Shown: positions 34,387 to 43,193, counted from the stretch's first letter. The stretch is DNA of 64,000 bases from Posidoniimonas corsicana (GCF_007859765.1 NZ_SIHJ01000001.1:2605311-2669310), one strand, 5' to 3'. Made by a program: numbers and translations. Notes: generated from the sequence alone by a model not told the origin.

Positions 34387-36513
34387 ATGAAGCCTCTTCC
34401 CGTTCTTATTGTGCTATTTGCTGGGCCGTGCCTGGCCGCATCGCCGGAACGGCTGGTCGATTATGTGAACCCGCTGCTGGGCACGACTACGCTGTGGGAC
34501 AAGGAGGACATCGGCTACGAGCCGACCCACCGGGTGTGGGGCGGCGAGGTGTTCCCCGGCTCGTCGGTCCCCAACGCGATGGTCCAGCTGACCCCGGTCA
34601 CGCAGTTCCGCAGCGGGTCGGGGTACCAGTACGAGGATGGGACCATCTACGGATTCGCCCACACCAGCAAGGGGCACTGGAACCTGTGTCACGTGCCGCT
34701 GCTGCCGGCGACCACCGGCTACACCGCGCGTGACTACGCCTCGCCGTTCAGCCACGACAACGAGTCGGCGCACCCGGGCTACTACCAGGTGTACCTGGAG
34801 CGGTACGGCGTTGACGCCGAGCTCACCTCCACGCGGCGATGCGCGGTGCACCGTTACACCTTCAAAGAGGACGCGGGCAAGCGGCTGCTGGCCAACCTGT
34901 CGCGTTCGAACGAGCGCGTGCGGGAGTGGGACCTCGAGCAGGATGGGCCCAACGCCTTTAGCGGCTTCCAACGGACCGGCGACAGCGTCTACTTCTACGC
35001 CGTGGCGAACCACCCGATCGACCGTATCGAAACGCTGCAGGAACGCCGCCGCCGTCTGCCGGTCGTGCACTTCCAGGACGCCACGGGCCCGCTGGAGCTT
35101 AGGATCGGCTTCTCGTTCGTTAGCGTCGAGAACGCCCGGCAGAACCTCGAGCACGAGGTGGCCGACAAGTCGTTCCAAGCGGTCCGCGATGAGGCTTCCG
35201 CCGAGTGGGAGAAGCTGCTCGGCAAGGTCCGTGTGGAGGGCGGCACGGAGCGGCAGCGGAGGCTGTTCTACTCGTGCCTGTACCGCTCGTTCCTCTGGCC
35301 CGCCCTGCGGAGCGACGTCAACCAGGACTTCGCCGGGCACGGCGGGGAGCGCGAGAACCTGGACTTCGATTACTACACGATGCCCTCTCTGTGGGACGAC
35401 TACCGCAACAAGCTGGTGCTGCTGGAGATGCTCTCGCCCGGCGTAACGAGCGACGTGATCCGGTCGATGATCTACCGCGCCGAGCCCTCCGGCTTCATGC
35501 CGACCTTCTTCCATGGCGACCACGCGGCGCCGTTCATCGCCGGCGCGTACCTCCGCGGGCTCCGCGGGTTCGACGCGCAGCGGGCGTACGAGCTGCTGCT
35601 GCGGAACGCCACGCTGGAGAACCGCACGCGACCGCACGTGCTGGCCTACATCGACAAAGGCTACGTGCCGGAGCAGGACGTGGCCGACCCGGTGCTGGAG
35701 ACCGTCGCCAACGCCGGAGTCACCAAGACGCTGGAGTACGCCTACGACGACTACGCCGTGGCGCGGCTCGCCGAGGCGCTCGGCGACGCCGACAACCAGC
35801 GGTTGCTGATGCAGCGGACCGGCGCCTACAAGAACGTGTTTGACGAGTCGACCGGTTTCATGCGGGGACGGCTGGCCAGCGGCGAATGGATCAAGGAGTT
35901 CGACCCGGAGCGGGTGTTCTACGAGTACATGTACCGCGAGGCGAACGCCTGGCAGTCCACGTTCTTCGCCCCGCACGACGTGCCCGGGCTGGTTGCGCTG
36001 TACGGCGGGCCCGCGGCGTTCGAGGAGAAGCTGGACAAGCTGTTCTCGACGCCGTTCACCGGCCGCGAGGCGTACAACATGTCGGTCTTCCTCGGCCAGT
36101 ACTGCCACGGCAACCAGCCGGACCACAACTACCCGTACCTATACACACTGATCGGCAAGCCGGAGAAGTCTCAGCGGGTGCTGGACCACATCATGCAGAA
36201 ATTCTACGGCATGGGCCCGGAGGGCCTGGCGTACGCCGGCATGGACGACGCCGGTGAGATGTCTGCCTGGTACGTGTTCGCCGCGATGGGCTTCTACCCG
36301 TTCTCGCCGGCCGACCCCGAGTTTGTCGTGTCGGCGCCGCTGTTCGACAAGGTAGAGATCCAGCTAGGCGACAGCGCCGCCACGATCCGCAAGGCGGGCG
36401 GAGGCCGCCGGGTGGTCCGTGTCGAGAGCGGCGGCCGCGAGCTGGACGGTTTCGTCCTGCCCCACCCCGCGCTGACGCGGGGAGATACGATCACGATCTC
36501 GACCGAGGAGTGA
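34387..36513 (+). CDS. GH92 family alpha-mannosidase, exported
   Basis: 708 residues from the ATG at 34387 (AGGAG 5 nt upstream); a TTG immediately before it would only add one residue. A signal peptide (MKPLPVLIVLFAGPCLAAS) is followed by VDYVNPLLGTTTLWD. The N-terminal beta domain has FPGSSVPNAMVQLTPVTQFR and SGYQYEDGTIYGFAHTSKGH. The (alpha/alpha)6 domain includes TMPSLWDDYRN, HGNQPDHNYPYLY (His574 on) and GMDDAGEMSAWYVFAAMGFYPF (618 on; the family usually has GNDDCGQMS). Family knowledge: calcium-dependent exo-alpha-mannosidases with inverting mechanism acting on N-glycans or mannans. It ends one base from the convergent kinase gene. Confidence 0.93.
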   Translation: MKPLPVLIVLFAGPCLAASPERLVDYVNPLLGTTTLWDKEDIGYEPTHRVWGGEVFPGSSVPNAMVQLTPVTQFRSGSGYQYEDGTIYGFAHTSKGHWNLCHVPLLPATTGYTARDYASPFSHDNESAHPGYYQVYLERYGVDAELTSTRRCAVHRYTFKEDAGKRLLANLSRSNERVREWDLEQDGPNAFSGFQRTGDSVYFYAVANHPIDRIETLQERRRRLPVVHFQDATGPLELRIGFSFVSVENARQNLEHEVADKSFQAVRDEASAEWEKLLGKVRVEGGTERQRRLFYSCLYRSFLWPALRSDVNQDFAGHGGERENLDFDYYTMPSLWDDYRNKLVLLEMLSPGVTSDVIRSMIYRAEPSGFMPTFFHGDHAAPFIAGAYLRGLRGFDAQRAYELLLRNATLENRTRPHVLAYIDKGYVPEQDVADPVLETVANAGVTKTLEYAYDDYAVARLAEALGDADNQRLLMQRTGAYKNVFDESTGFMRGRLASGEWIKEFDPERVFYEYMYREANAWQSTFFAPHDVPGLVALYGGPAAFEEKLDKLFSTPFTGREAYNMSVFLGQYCHGNQPDHNYPYLYTLIGKPEKSQRVLDHIMQKFYGMGPEGLAYAGMDDAGEMSAWYVFAAMGFYPFSPADPEFVVSAPLFDKVEIQLGDSAATIRKAGGGRRVVRVESGGRELDGFVLPHPALTRGDTITISTEE

Positions 36514-36514
36514 C

Positions 36515-39196
36515 CTAGCGGAGGCCGGGCCACTCGATGTCGTCGCGGGCGTGCAGGCGGCTGGCGGCGTCCTCGATGTCGGCAAAGCTCTCGGCCAGCC
36601 GTGCGCCGAGCTGCAGCGGAGTGATCCCCGAGCCCAGCAGCAGCAACTGGTCGCCGGCGCCCGGCGCGGGCAGCGGGCCTGCGAGCGGCGCCGCCTGGGC
36701 CAACGCGTCCGTAGACGGGGAGTCGCCCACGAGCAACGCGACGCGGTGGTGCCCGCAGTTGAGCGGCGGCTTCATCGCCAAGAACTCCCGGACGACCGAC
36801 AGCACGCGCTCGCCGGCGCCGCCTCCCGATCGCTCCGCGAGCCGCTCGGGGAGTCGCGAGCGGAGGAACTCGCCGCAGAAGTGCTCGGCGTCCTCATGTC
36901 GGGCGACGCCCTCGGCCAGCTCTTCCAGCAGCTCGCCGTAGGCGGGCGCGAACTCGCCGGTGAGCTGCCCGGAGGCCTCGTCGGCGCCGTTGTCGCGGAG
37001 GCAGGCCTCGAGCACGCGAGTGGAGGCGGCGGCCAACTCCAGCCGCTCGGCCCGCAGTCGCGCCGCCTCGGACATCTTGGCCGCGTCGAGTCCCTCGGGC
37101 GGCGGTTCGATCAACTGCAGCAGCCGCCCCGCCAACCGTGAGTTCGCGTACCGGCCGAACGGCTCGGCGGCCGGGTCGGTCAGGCCGCTGTCGGCCTTAA
37201 GGCAGTAGCGGGAGAACTCGCGGACCCGCTGCAGGTTGTGCTGCAGCACGAGCGCCTCGCGGACTCCGTCCAGGTCCAGGCAGCGGTGGTGCGCGAACGC
37301 AACGCCCTTGCCGGATTGGGAAGAGGCCGTATTCGGCACGGCGTTGTGCGTCGACTCCAGACGGACCAGCGACGCGACGCTGGCGATCGCCCGCTGGCGG
37401 GCAGCGGCGTCGTTGCGGGTGGGGAGGTCGACCAGCCGCAGCTCGTCGAAGGGCGGAGTGTCTCGCTCGTAGAACGAGGCCGGGCCGTTGGGCGTCGCTT
37501 CGCCGCGGTTGCCGCTCCGCTGCGCGTGGTGCAGTTCTTCCAGCAAGGCGTACATGTTGGACGCCGCGAGCGAGTCCTGCGACTCGGGCCGGAAAGTGCT
37601 GGCGAACACGCCACGCACCCGCACGCCGACGCCCAGCTCGGCGGCGACCGAGCGCACGGCCTGTGCGATGTCGATCGCCGTGCCGGAGCCGGTGGCGCCG
37701 CTCGCGCCGGCCAGCAGCACCACTTGGACTTCCACCGGATCGACGTCGGCTCCTTGCGCTAGCCGCTGCAGGCGAACATACAACGCCTCGAGCACCTGCT
37801 CGGCGTGGTCGACCATCGCCAGCCTGCCCAGCGGTCGGAAGCCGCGCGTGGTGAGCGATCGCGGGATGTTGTACAGCCAGCGGCGGCTGAGCCACTTCAG
37901 CAGGTCTTGCGAGTCGTCGCGGTAGTCGCGCGGCCTGCGGAGCGGGGTGTGCAGCAGGTCATCGCGGCCGAGGGCCTCTTCCGACGCGGCGCGGCAGGTC
38001 GCTTTGAGGGCGTCCATGTCGGTGTCAATCGCCAGGCAGGCGACGCCCGGCGGCGCCGCACGCTCGGCGAACGCGGCCAGCAGCGCTCCCCCGACTCCTC
38101 CCAGGCCAACGACCAGCGTGGGCGTCGAGATGGCCTCGGCCGGGCCGACGCCTTGCGGCGGCGCTTGGTCGATCACGTCGGGCGAGACCGCCGGGAAACT
38201 GGTCCTGGGTCGGGCGCTGCTCTTGGCCGCGGCCGGCAGGGCGGCTGGCGGCGGCGCGGCGGGCAGCGGCTTGCGGTCGCCGATCGGCGCCGTGTTGAGC
38301 GACGCGGCGGACTTCGTCTCTTCGGTGGACGAGGAACCCGGCGTCGGTTGGACAGGGGCCGGCGCGGCGGGCGGCGCCGCCCCCGCCGGAACCTCACCCC
38401 GCAGCGCGGCGATGAACTGCCGGCAGCTGACGAACCTGTGCGCCGGGTCTTTGGACAGCGCCCTGCCAACCACCTGGCGGTCGTGCTCGTCGAGCGGCGT
38501 CAGGATGGGTGCCGCTTGCATGTGCTGCTTGGCGAGCTGGGCGGGCGTGCGGCCGGAGAAGGGCGCCTCGCCGGTCAGCATGTGCTGGTACACAATCGCC
38601 AGGCTGTACTGGTCGCTGAAGGGGGAGGGCTCGTCGTCGTAGAGTTCGGGTGGCGAGTAGAGCGGCGTCATGCCGCCAATCAGCGAGTTGAGCGTCTGCG
38701 ACGCGATGTCCTTCACCAAGCCGAAGTCGGCCACCTTCACGTGATCGCCAACCAGCAGCAGGTTCTCCGGCTTGATGTCCAGGTGCTGCAGCGAGTAGCG
38801 TTCGGACAGGCAGTCCAGCGCCTCGGCCGCGTCGGCCAGGTAGTTGATCAGCTCGTCACGCGGCACGCCCTGCTCGCCGGCGGCGCGGCACTCCTTGAAG
38901 CGCGCGTCCAGGCTGCGGTCGGCGAGCTCGGTCACGATCACCAGCCGGTGATTGACCACCTCGTAGCGTTCGATCGACAGCAGGAACGGGTGCCGCACGC
39001 TGCGGATCCGGTCGAGCGCCTTGCACTCGCGTTCGGCCAGCTCCTCGTCGCAGTGGCCGAACACGACCTTGATCGCCTTCTCGACGCCGCCTGGGGCGGT
39101 GGCCTTCCAGACCTCGCCGTAGCCGCCGGCGCCCAGCCGGTCCGCCAGCGCGTAGCCCTCCGGCACCTCGATGTTCGGCGCGCACTGTGTCGCCAT
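36515..39196 (-). CDS. Ser/Thr protein kinase fused to tubulin/FtsZ-like domain
   Basis: 893 residues, no membrane segment. Residues 15-265 are a complete Hanks-type kinase: GAGGYG (22-27), Lys43 in AIK, HLDIKPEN with Asp140, DFG with Asp157, and the SPPE activation-segment end, so it should be active. A Pro/Ala-rich linker (268-355) leads to a second domain starting TLVVGLGGVGGALLAAFAER (GLGGVGG at 364-370) with VVLLAGASGATGSGTAIDIA (tubulin-signature-like loop at 497-505). This matches the Tubulin_2 family of FtsZ/tubulin-like GTPases, followed by ~350 residues typical of its C-terminal part. The kinase probably phosphorylates partners, perhaps the FHA protein encoded 37 bases upstream on the same strand, while the second domain may bind GTP and polymerise or switch. 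The fusion is seen directly; the mechanism is inferred. Confidence 0.88.
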   Translation of the reverse strand: MATQCAPNIEVPEGYALADRLGAGGYGEVWKATAPGGVEKAIKVVFGHCDEELAERECKALDRIRSVRHPFLLSIERYEVVNHRLVIVTELADRSLDARFKECRAAGEQGVPRDELINYLADAAEALDCLSERYSLQHLDIKPENLLLVGDHVKVADFGLVKDIASQTLNSLIGGMTPLYSPPELYDDEPSPFSDQYSLAIVYQHMLTGEAPFSGRTPAQLAKQHMQAAPILTPLDEHDRQVVGRALSKDPAHRFVSCRQFIAALRGEVPAGAAPPAAPAPVQPTPGSSSTEETKSAASLNTAPIGDRKPLPAAPPPAALPAAAKSSARPRTSFPAVSPDVIDQAPPQGVGPAEAISTPTLVVGLGGVGGALLAAFAERAAPPGVACLAIDTDMDALKATCRAASEEALGRDDLLHTPLRRPRDYRDDSQDLLKWLSRRWLYNIPRSLTTRGFRPLGRLAMVDHAEQVLEALYVRLQRLAQGADVDPVEVQVVLLAGASGATGSGTAIDIAQAVRSVAAELGVGVRVRGVFASTFRPESQDSLAASNMYALLEELHHAQRSGNRGEATPNGPASFYERDTPPFDELRLVDLPTRNDAAARQRAIASVASLVRLESTHNAVPNTASSQSGKGVAFAHHRCLDLDGVREALVLQHNLQRVREFSRYCLKADSGLTDPAAEPFGRYANSRLAGRLLQLIEPPPEGLDAAKMSEAARLRAERLELAAASTRVLEACLRDNGADEASGQLTGEFAPAYGELLEELAEGVARHEDAEHFCGEFLRSRLPERLAERSGGGAGERVLSVVREFLAMKPPLNCGHHRVALLVGDSPSTDALAQAAPLAGPLPAPGAGDQLLLLGSGITPLQLGARLAESFADIEDAASRLHARDDIEWPGLR

Positions 39197-39233
39197 GCAG
39201 ATGCTCCCCTCGATAAGTTACCGCCCGCCACGA

Positions 39234-40361
39234 TCAGAGCAACGCCTGCTCGCTGGCGAAGGCCGACTCACGCGCCTCCAGCGATCCCGCCACGCCGCAC
39301 GTGACGCCCAGCTCCTGAGCCGCCTGGCTGTCCTCGGCGGACGCCTCGCCCGGCAGCACCAGCCGCACGCCCGCCTCCTCGCAGGCGGCCTGCACGATCT
39401 CTAGCCGCTGCGCCCGCCGCTGGTTGGTGGCGATGTCCCGCACCACCTCGGGGGCGAGCGTCAGGAAGTCGGGCGTGGCCGGGGCCAGCGACTCGACGCA
39501 CCGCGCGCCGCCAGAAAAGTTCTCGAGCGACAGCCTCGCCCCCACCGACCGGAGCGACTCGCACGTCCGCAGCGCCTGGGGCGAGTCGTTGACCCACTCC
39601 CACGGCACGCTGACGCCCAGCGCGCCGGGTCCGGGCAGCGACAGCTGCGCCTGCTGGAAGGCGGCCACGCACTGGCCGTTCAGCCGCCCGCGCCGCTCCA
39701 GCTTGAGCAGCGTGCAGGCGCCGGGCGCCCGGCCGGCGGACTGCTGCGCGGCCAGCAGCCACGCGACGTCCTGGAAGCGGGCCGCAACCGAACCAGGGTC
39801 CGGCGAGTCGACCGACTCCAGCAGCCCGGCGTGCGGCTGGTCAACGCCGACCTTCACCGCGACGAGGTCGCGGAACGGCAGCTCGTGAACCTCTTCCCGC
39901 CGCAGCGGCAGCGACACCCGCAGCAGCGACTCGCTTAGCGTGCGGGCCGCGGCGACCCGCGCGGGGGTCGAGGCGGTGTCTGCCGGCGCCGGCCCGGCGG
40001 CCAGCGGCTGGGTGACCATGCTCTGCAGCCGACCCAGCGACGAGCAGACAAACGTCAGGCAGATGTCCGCTATCCGCACGGCGTCGCCGTCGTGCAGGGT
40101 TTGTTCGGTGATGCGTGCGCCGTTGATCCAGGTGCCGTTGGTGCTGCCGAGGTCGCGGAGCAGGTAGCCGCCCGCGGTCCGCTCGAGCTGCGCGTGCTCG
40201 CGCGACACGCTGGTGGAGTTGATCTCCAGCCCCGAGTTCTCGCCCCGCCCAATGATGAACGGCGTCTGCTCGACCATCACGGTGCGGAGCTTCGAGCTGC
40301 CCGGCGGGTAGTACTCGAACCGGGGGCGGTTCTCGCTATCGGAATTCAGCTTCGGTAGCAC
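39234..40361 (-). CDS. FHA domain protein with degenerate EAL domain
   Basis: 375 residues from a GTG at 40361 with GAGG 10 nt upstream; an ORF extension to 40481 lacks domain content. The FHA domain (about 34-105) has all phosphopeptide contacts: FIIGRGENS, SVSREHAQL and GSTNGTWINGARI. The C-terminal ~240 residues follow the EAL fold (LGVSVPWEWVNDSPQALRTC; GARLSLENFSGGARCVESLA; PDFLTLAPEVVRDIATNQRR) but lack the EAL motif and the metal-binding acidic residues, so it probably cannot hydrolyse c-di-GMP. It could bind a phosphothreonine of the downstream kinase-tubulin protein, with which it shares strand and likely transcript. Cytoplasmic. Confidence 0.85.
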   Translation of the reverse strand: MLPKLNSDSENRPRFEYYPPGSSKLRTVMVEQTPFIIGRGENSGLEINSTSVSREHAQLERTAGGYLLRDLGSTNGTWINGARITEQTLHDGDAVRIADICLTFVCSSLGRLQSMVTQPLAAGPAPADTASTPARVAAARTLSESLLRVSLPLRREEVHELPFRDLVAVKVGVDQPHAGLLESVDSPDPGSVAARFQDVAWLLAAQQSAGRAPGACTLLKLERRGRLNGQCVAAFQQAQLSLPGPGALGVSVPWEWVNDSPQALRTCESLRSVGARLSLENFSGGARCVESLAPATPDFLTLAPEVVRDIATNQRRAQRLEIVQAACEEAGVRLVLPGEASAEDSQAAQELGVTCGVAGSLEARESAFASEQALL

Positions 40362-40539
40362 GGGGTGTCTGCCTCGGGGCTGATCGGCGCCGTTCCTGTG
40401 AATCGCGTCGGAAGCAGCGCCCCAGCGCACGACGACAACGCGTCGCGACCGGCTGTGCCTACTGTTTGCCCTACTTCCCATCGAAACCCTAGCTCACACG
40501 GCGGCGGTCGGCGGAGCGGTCGGGCCGAAGGGAAAAAGA

Positions 40540-42036
40540 ATGCTAGGTTTTCGTTGGCGACCGTACACGCACATTCTCATCTGCGAGGCAGCAGTGGCTT
40601 CCGAACCAAACGCTATCGACGTCACGATCGTTTCCACCGACCCCGCATTCCTAAAGGAGACGGCCTGGACCCTCTCGGTTTTCGGGTACCGCGCGACCGC
40701 TTCGACCGATTGGAGCGAAGAGGCGGCTTGGCAGCAGTCCACCCGTCCCGGCGTCACGCTGCTCGACCTGCGGGAGACCGATGCCGACGACCTCGCCACG
40801 CTCGGCCCCCGCGGCGCGGGCTACTCGTGCCGCATCGCGATCGCCGACCAGCACGCCCAGGTAGATGACGCGTTGCTCGGCCTGGTCGACGACGTCATCG
40901 CCTACCCGGTCAACTCGGGCGAGCTGCTCTCCCGGGTCCGCACCGCGGCCCGCCGGCTGGAGTTCGAGCGGCGATTCCAGCAGGCGGCCGTGGCTGAGCC
41001 CGGAGGCGGGATGCTCACCCGCCGCGGACTGACCGCCGCGCTGGGCCGCGGCGACTCGTCGGACGCTGTCCTGGCGCTGCTGGCGGTCGACTTCTTTGAC
41101 GTGATTGTGCACGAGCACGGCCAGCACGCGGCCCACCGGCTGCTCAACACGCTGGGCCGCCGCGTCCACCAGCAGCTCGGCGCCGAGGCGGAAGTAGCCA
41201 CGGCGGCGCCCGGCGTGTTTGGCGTGCTGTTCCGTGGGGGCAGCCTCGAGGACGCGCAGGCCGCGGTGCAGCGGGTGGTCAGCGCCTTCTCTTCCAGCGA
41301 GACCATCGCCCGCGAGACGCGATCCCGGCCTTCGCTGTCGGCGGTGGTCGCCCGCTGCGACGCCGACCTGCCGCCCGACGAGCTGCTGCAGCGGGCGGAG
41401 TCGGCGTTGGAGTACGCCTCGTGCTACGGCGGTGGGCGGGTGCTGGAGGTCGCGACCGTCGAGGCCGAGCTGGACGCCTGGCGGGACCGCGTCGAGAACG
41501 GCGCCCTGCTGCAGAGCGTCGCGGCGCGGCACGTGATGGCGCCGCTGCCGCTGGCGATCGGTCAGGACCGCCTGCCGACCCGCCTGGACGAACTGCGCCG
41601 CGCGGCCGACCAGAAGCAGACCCTGCCCGACTGCGTGCCGGTTGTCGGGGCCGACGGCGCCGTGACGGGCGTCGTGAACCTGCCGCTCCTCCAGCGGTCG
41701 GCCCTGACGCGGACCGCCGTGGACGACGCCGACCTCGTGACCGATCAGTTCTGGACCTGCCCCGCTGGCGCCGCGCTGAGCGACGTGCTCAATGCCTTCT
41801 CCGAACACCAGACCGAAACCCTCGTTGTAGTAGAAGACGCCCTGCCGGTTGGCTACATCACCTGCAACGCGGTGACCGAGCTGTACACCTCCGCCGTGGA
41901 CGCCGGCGCCTACCGCCGGCAGGCGCCAGTCGGCCGCGTCGAGGACCTCGCCGTGCCGCTGGCCCGCCCCGAGTCCCGCCCCCCGGCCGTCGACCCGTGC
42001 GAGGACGTGCCCACCGTGTGCGAGACCGCCGTCTAG
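40540..42036 (+). CDS. Receiver-like, degenerate GGDEF and CBS domain regulator
   Basis: 498 residues. The ATG at 40540 has AGGG 7 nt upstream; a GTG at 40594 with GAGG 5 nt upstream would give 480 residues and is a good alternative. Residues ~27-145 look like a pseudo-receiver domain (VTIVSTDPAFLKETAWTLSV, TLLDLRETDADDLATL). Residues ~155-305 look like a GGDEF domain whose active-site loop reads AAPGVFGVLFRGG instead of GG(D/E)EF, so diguanylate cyclase activity is unlikely. Residues ~330-470 contain CBS-pair-like motifs (PVVGADGAVTGVVNL, LVVVEDALPVGYITC). Divergently transcribed from the FHA/kinase pair with only 178 bases between. Probably a ligand-responsive scaffold. Confidence 0.78.
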   Translation: MLGFRWRPYTHILICEAAVASEPNAIDVTIVSTDPAFLKETAWTLSVFGYRATASTDWSEEAAWQQSTRPGVTLLDLRETDADDLATLGPRGAGYSCRIAIADQHAQVDDALLGLVDDVIAYPVNSGELLSRVRTAARRLEFERRFQQAAVAEPGGGMLTRRGLTAALGRGDSSDAVLALLAVDFFDVIVHEHGQHAAHRLLNTLGRRVHQQLGAEAEVATAAPGVFGVLFRGGSLEDAQAAVQRVVSAFSSSETIARETRSRPSLSAVVARCDADLPPDELLQRAESALEYASCYGGGRVLEVATVEAELDAWRDRVENGALLQSVAARHVMAPLPLAIGQDRLPTRLDELRRAADQKQTLPDCVPVVGADGAVTGVVNLPLLQRSALTRTAVDDADLVTDQFWTCPAGAALSDVLNAFSEHQTETLVVVEDALPVGYITCNAVTELYTSAVDAGAYRRQAPVGRVEDLAVPLARPESRPPAVDPCEDVPTVCETAV

Positions 42037-42197
42037 CTGCGGCGTTGGCCAGCGCACGGCCGAGGGACCGCTGCGCTCCTTCTATCATCCATTGCGTGGC
42101 CCACGACCCGCGGTGCACAGGCGCCCGGTTCTTCGGGCAAGGGTCAGCAGTCCCTGTCGGACCCTCGTCCGCTACGGCCCGGCGTTTCGTCCGATTC

Positions 42198-42232
42198 GTT
42201 TTGTCCAAAAACACGAGCGGAGTGGACAAAAC
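42198..42232. repeat. TTTTGTCC-type inverted repeat, copy D
   Basis: GTTTTGTCC (42198-42206) and GGACAAAAC (42224-42232), 9-base arms with a 17-base spacer. A degenerate TTTCGTCC lies about 15 bases upstream. Confidence 0.8.
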
Positions 42233-42313
42233 TCAGGGCGTAATCCTCCCCTCGATTGGCCTAAGTGCTCTTAAATTAACCGGTTGCGTGAGTCGCAGCA
42301 GCGCAGGCCGACG

Positions 42314-42362
42314 GGGTTTTGTCCGATCGCGGCCGGCGCAGCGGACCAATCGGACAAAACCC
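42314..42362. repeat. TTTTGTCC-type inverted repeat, copy E
   Basis: A perfect 14-base inverted repeat: GGGTTTTGTCCGAT (42314-42327) and ATCGGACAAAACCC (42349-42362), spacer 21 bases. It lies 82 bases after copy D, repeating the paired arrangement seen at 3.3-3.5 kb. Confidence 0.85.
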
Positions 42363-42741
42363 TGCGGCCCCTGGACAGAATAATCAACCGCGCAGCAGCG
42401 ACCCCAGACGCTGCCCGATGTGAGCACGCCCCGCCGAGAAAGAACGCCAAAGGCCACCCCTCATTGGACCACGTAAGGTGGCCGGTTTCTACGAGAATCG
42501 GGGCGAGGAACTGACCAACGCCCTGCCTCGGCGTGCACGCCGTGAGCCGGGGTGCAAGCTGATCGCTTAGCAGTCGCTTTCGGCGAGGATCTGCACAGGA
42601 CGATGATTCCTGCGCACTTTCGGTGATCCTGAATCTGACCGAGGTTGTGGCAACCTCAGTAGTTTACCGTGTGCCTCCAAGTACGCGTCGGCGTGTCACG
42701 CTTGTGCCTTTTTGGATTGTTCGCCGATTGAATGCCTGAGC

Positions 42742-42747
42742 TAGAAT
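42742..42747 (+). promoter_or_regulatory. Possible -10 element for the small foreign-looking gene
   Basis: TAGAAT 47 bases upstream of the ATG in an AT-richer stretch, with a weak TTGTTC 19 bases before it. Spacing is poor, so this is only a candidate. Confidence 0.25.
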
Positions 42748-42794
42748 ACATCCCTGCCGCAAACAAACATTCGTATGTCTAATTGATCTAACGG

Positions 42795-43193
42795 ATGTCA
42801 CTTACACGACTTCTGGTATTCGGACTTCCCATGGACAGTAATTCAGTTGGCAGTAGGCTCGAATCGGAATTTGGCACTATTTCAGATGCTGCCGTCTTGA
42901 ATTCACTGAAACCATTACTAGTAGAACCGAGATGCGAGTATAGAGACTGGGATTATGGCGAAAAGAGAACAAAGCACCCCTGTTGGATTGTGGCTGACCA
43001 TCTTCCATCAAACACTTGCATTGCCTACTGCGAAGAAGGATTTGGGCCGTCATGCCCATGGGGATTGCTATCTATCGCGGGTGAGCACCTGAGCATGGGA
43101 GTGGACGCAGGATGGTACTCTAAACTCGAAGACGCGTTTCGCAACTCTATGGCGTGGGACGGACACAACCCTATTAACTACACGGTCGAATAG
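42795..43193 (+). CDS. Small hypothetical protein, atypical base composition
   Basis: 132 residues. Not assigned to a named family, though the end (CPWGLLSIAGEHLSMGVDAG, then LEDAFRNSMAWDG) has the feel of a conserved bacterial domain of unknown function. No signal peptide or membrane helix. Codon choice (AGA, TTA, CTA, GTA, ACA, TCA) differs sharply from all neighbours, which almost always use G/C in the third position. This and the repeats on both sides suggest horizontal acquisition. No good ribosome site precedes the ATG; the internal Met at residue 13 is an alternative start. Confidence 0.7.
   Translation: MSLTRLLVFGLPMDSNSVGSRLESEFGTISDAAVLNSLKPLLVEPRCEYRDWDYGEKRTKHPCWIVADHLPSNTCIAYCEEGFGPSCPWGLLSIAGEHLSMGVDAGWYSKLEDAFRNSMAWDGHNPINYTVE

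Larger units (their letters stand above)
42037..42794. other. Non-coding region with two large palindromes
   Basis: 758 bases without a believable gene. It contains palindrome copies D and E. Base composition becomes AT-richer from about 42660 toward the foreign-looking gene at 42795. Confidence 0.6.

Noticed and set aside
34414-36126. 570-codon open frame opposite the GH92 gene
   Set aside because: Shadow of a convincing GH92 sequence; no motifs of its own.
37805-39304. 499-codon plus-strand frame over the kinase region
   Set aside because: The minus strand encodes an intact kinase with all catalytic motifs, while the plus frame is Arg/Val/Gly-rich noise.
40594-40596. GTG as alternative start of the receiver-GGDEF-CBS gene
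   Set aside because: A good ribosome site precedes it, but the upstream ATG at 40540 also has one and is preferred as the common start codon. Kept as an alternative in the gene entry.
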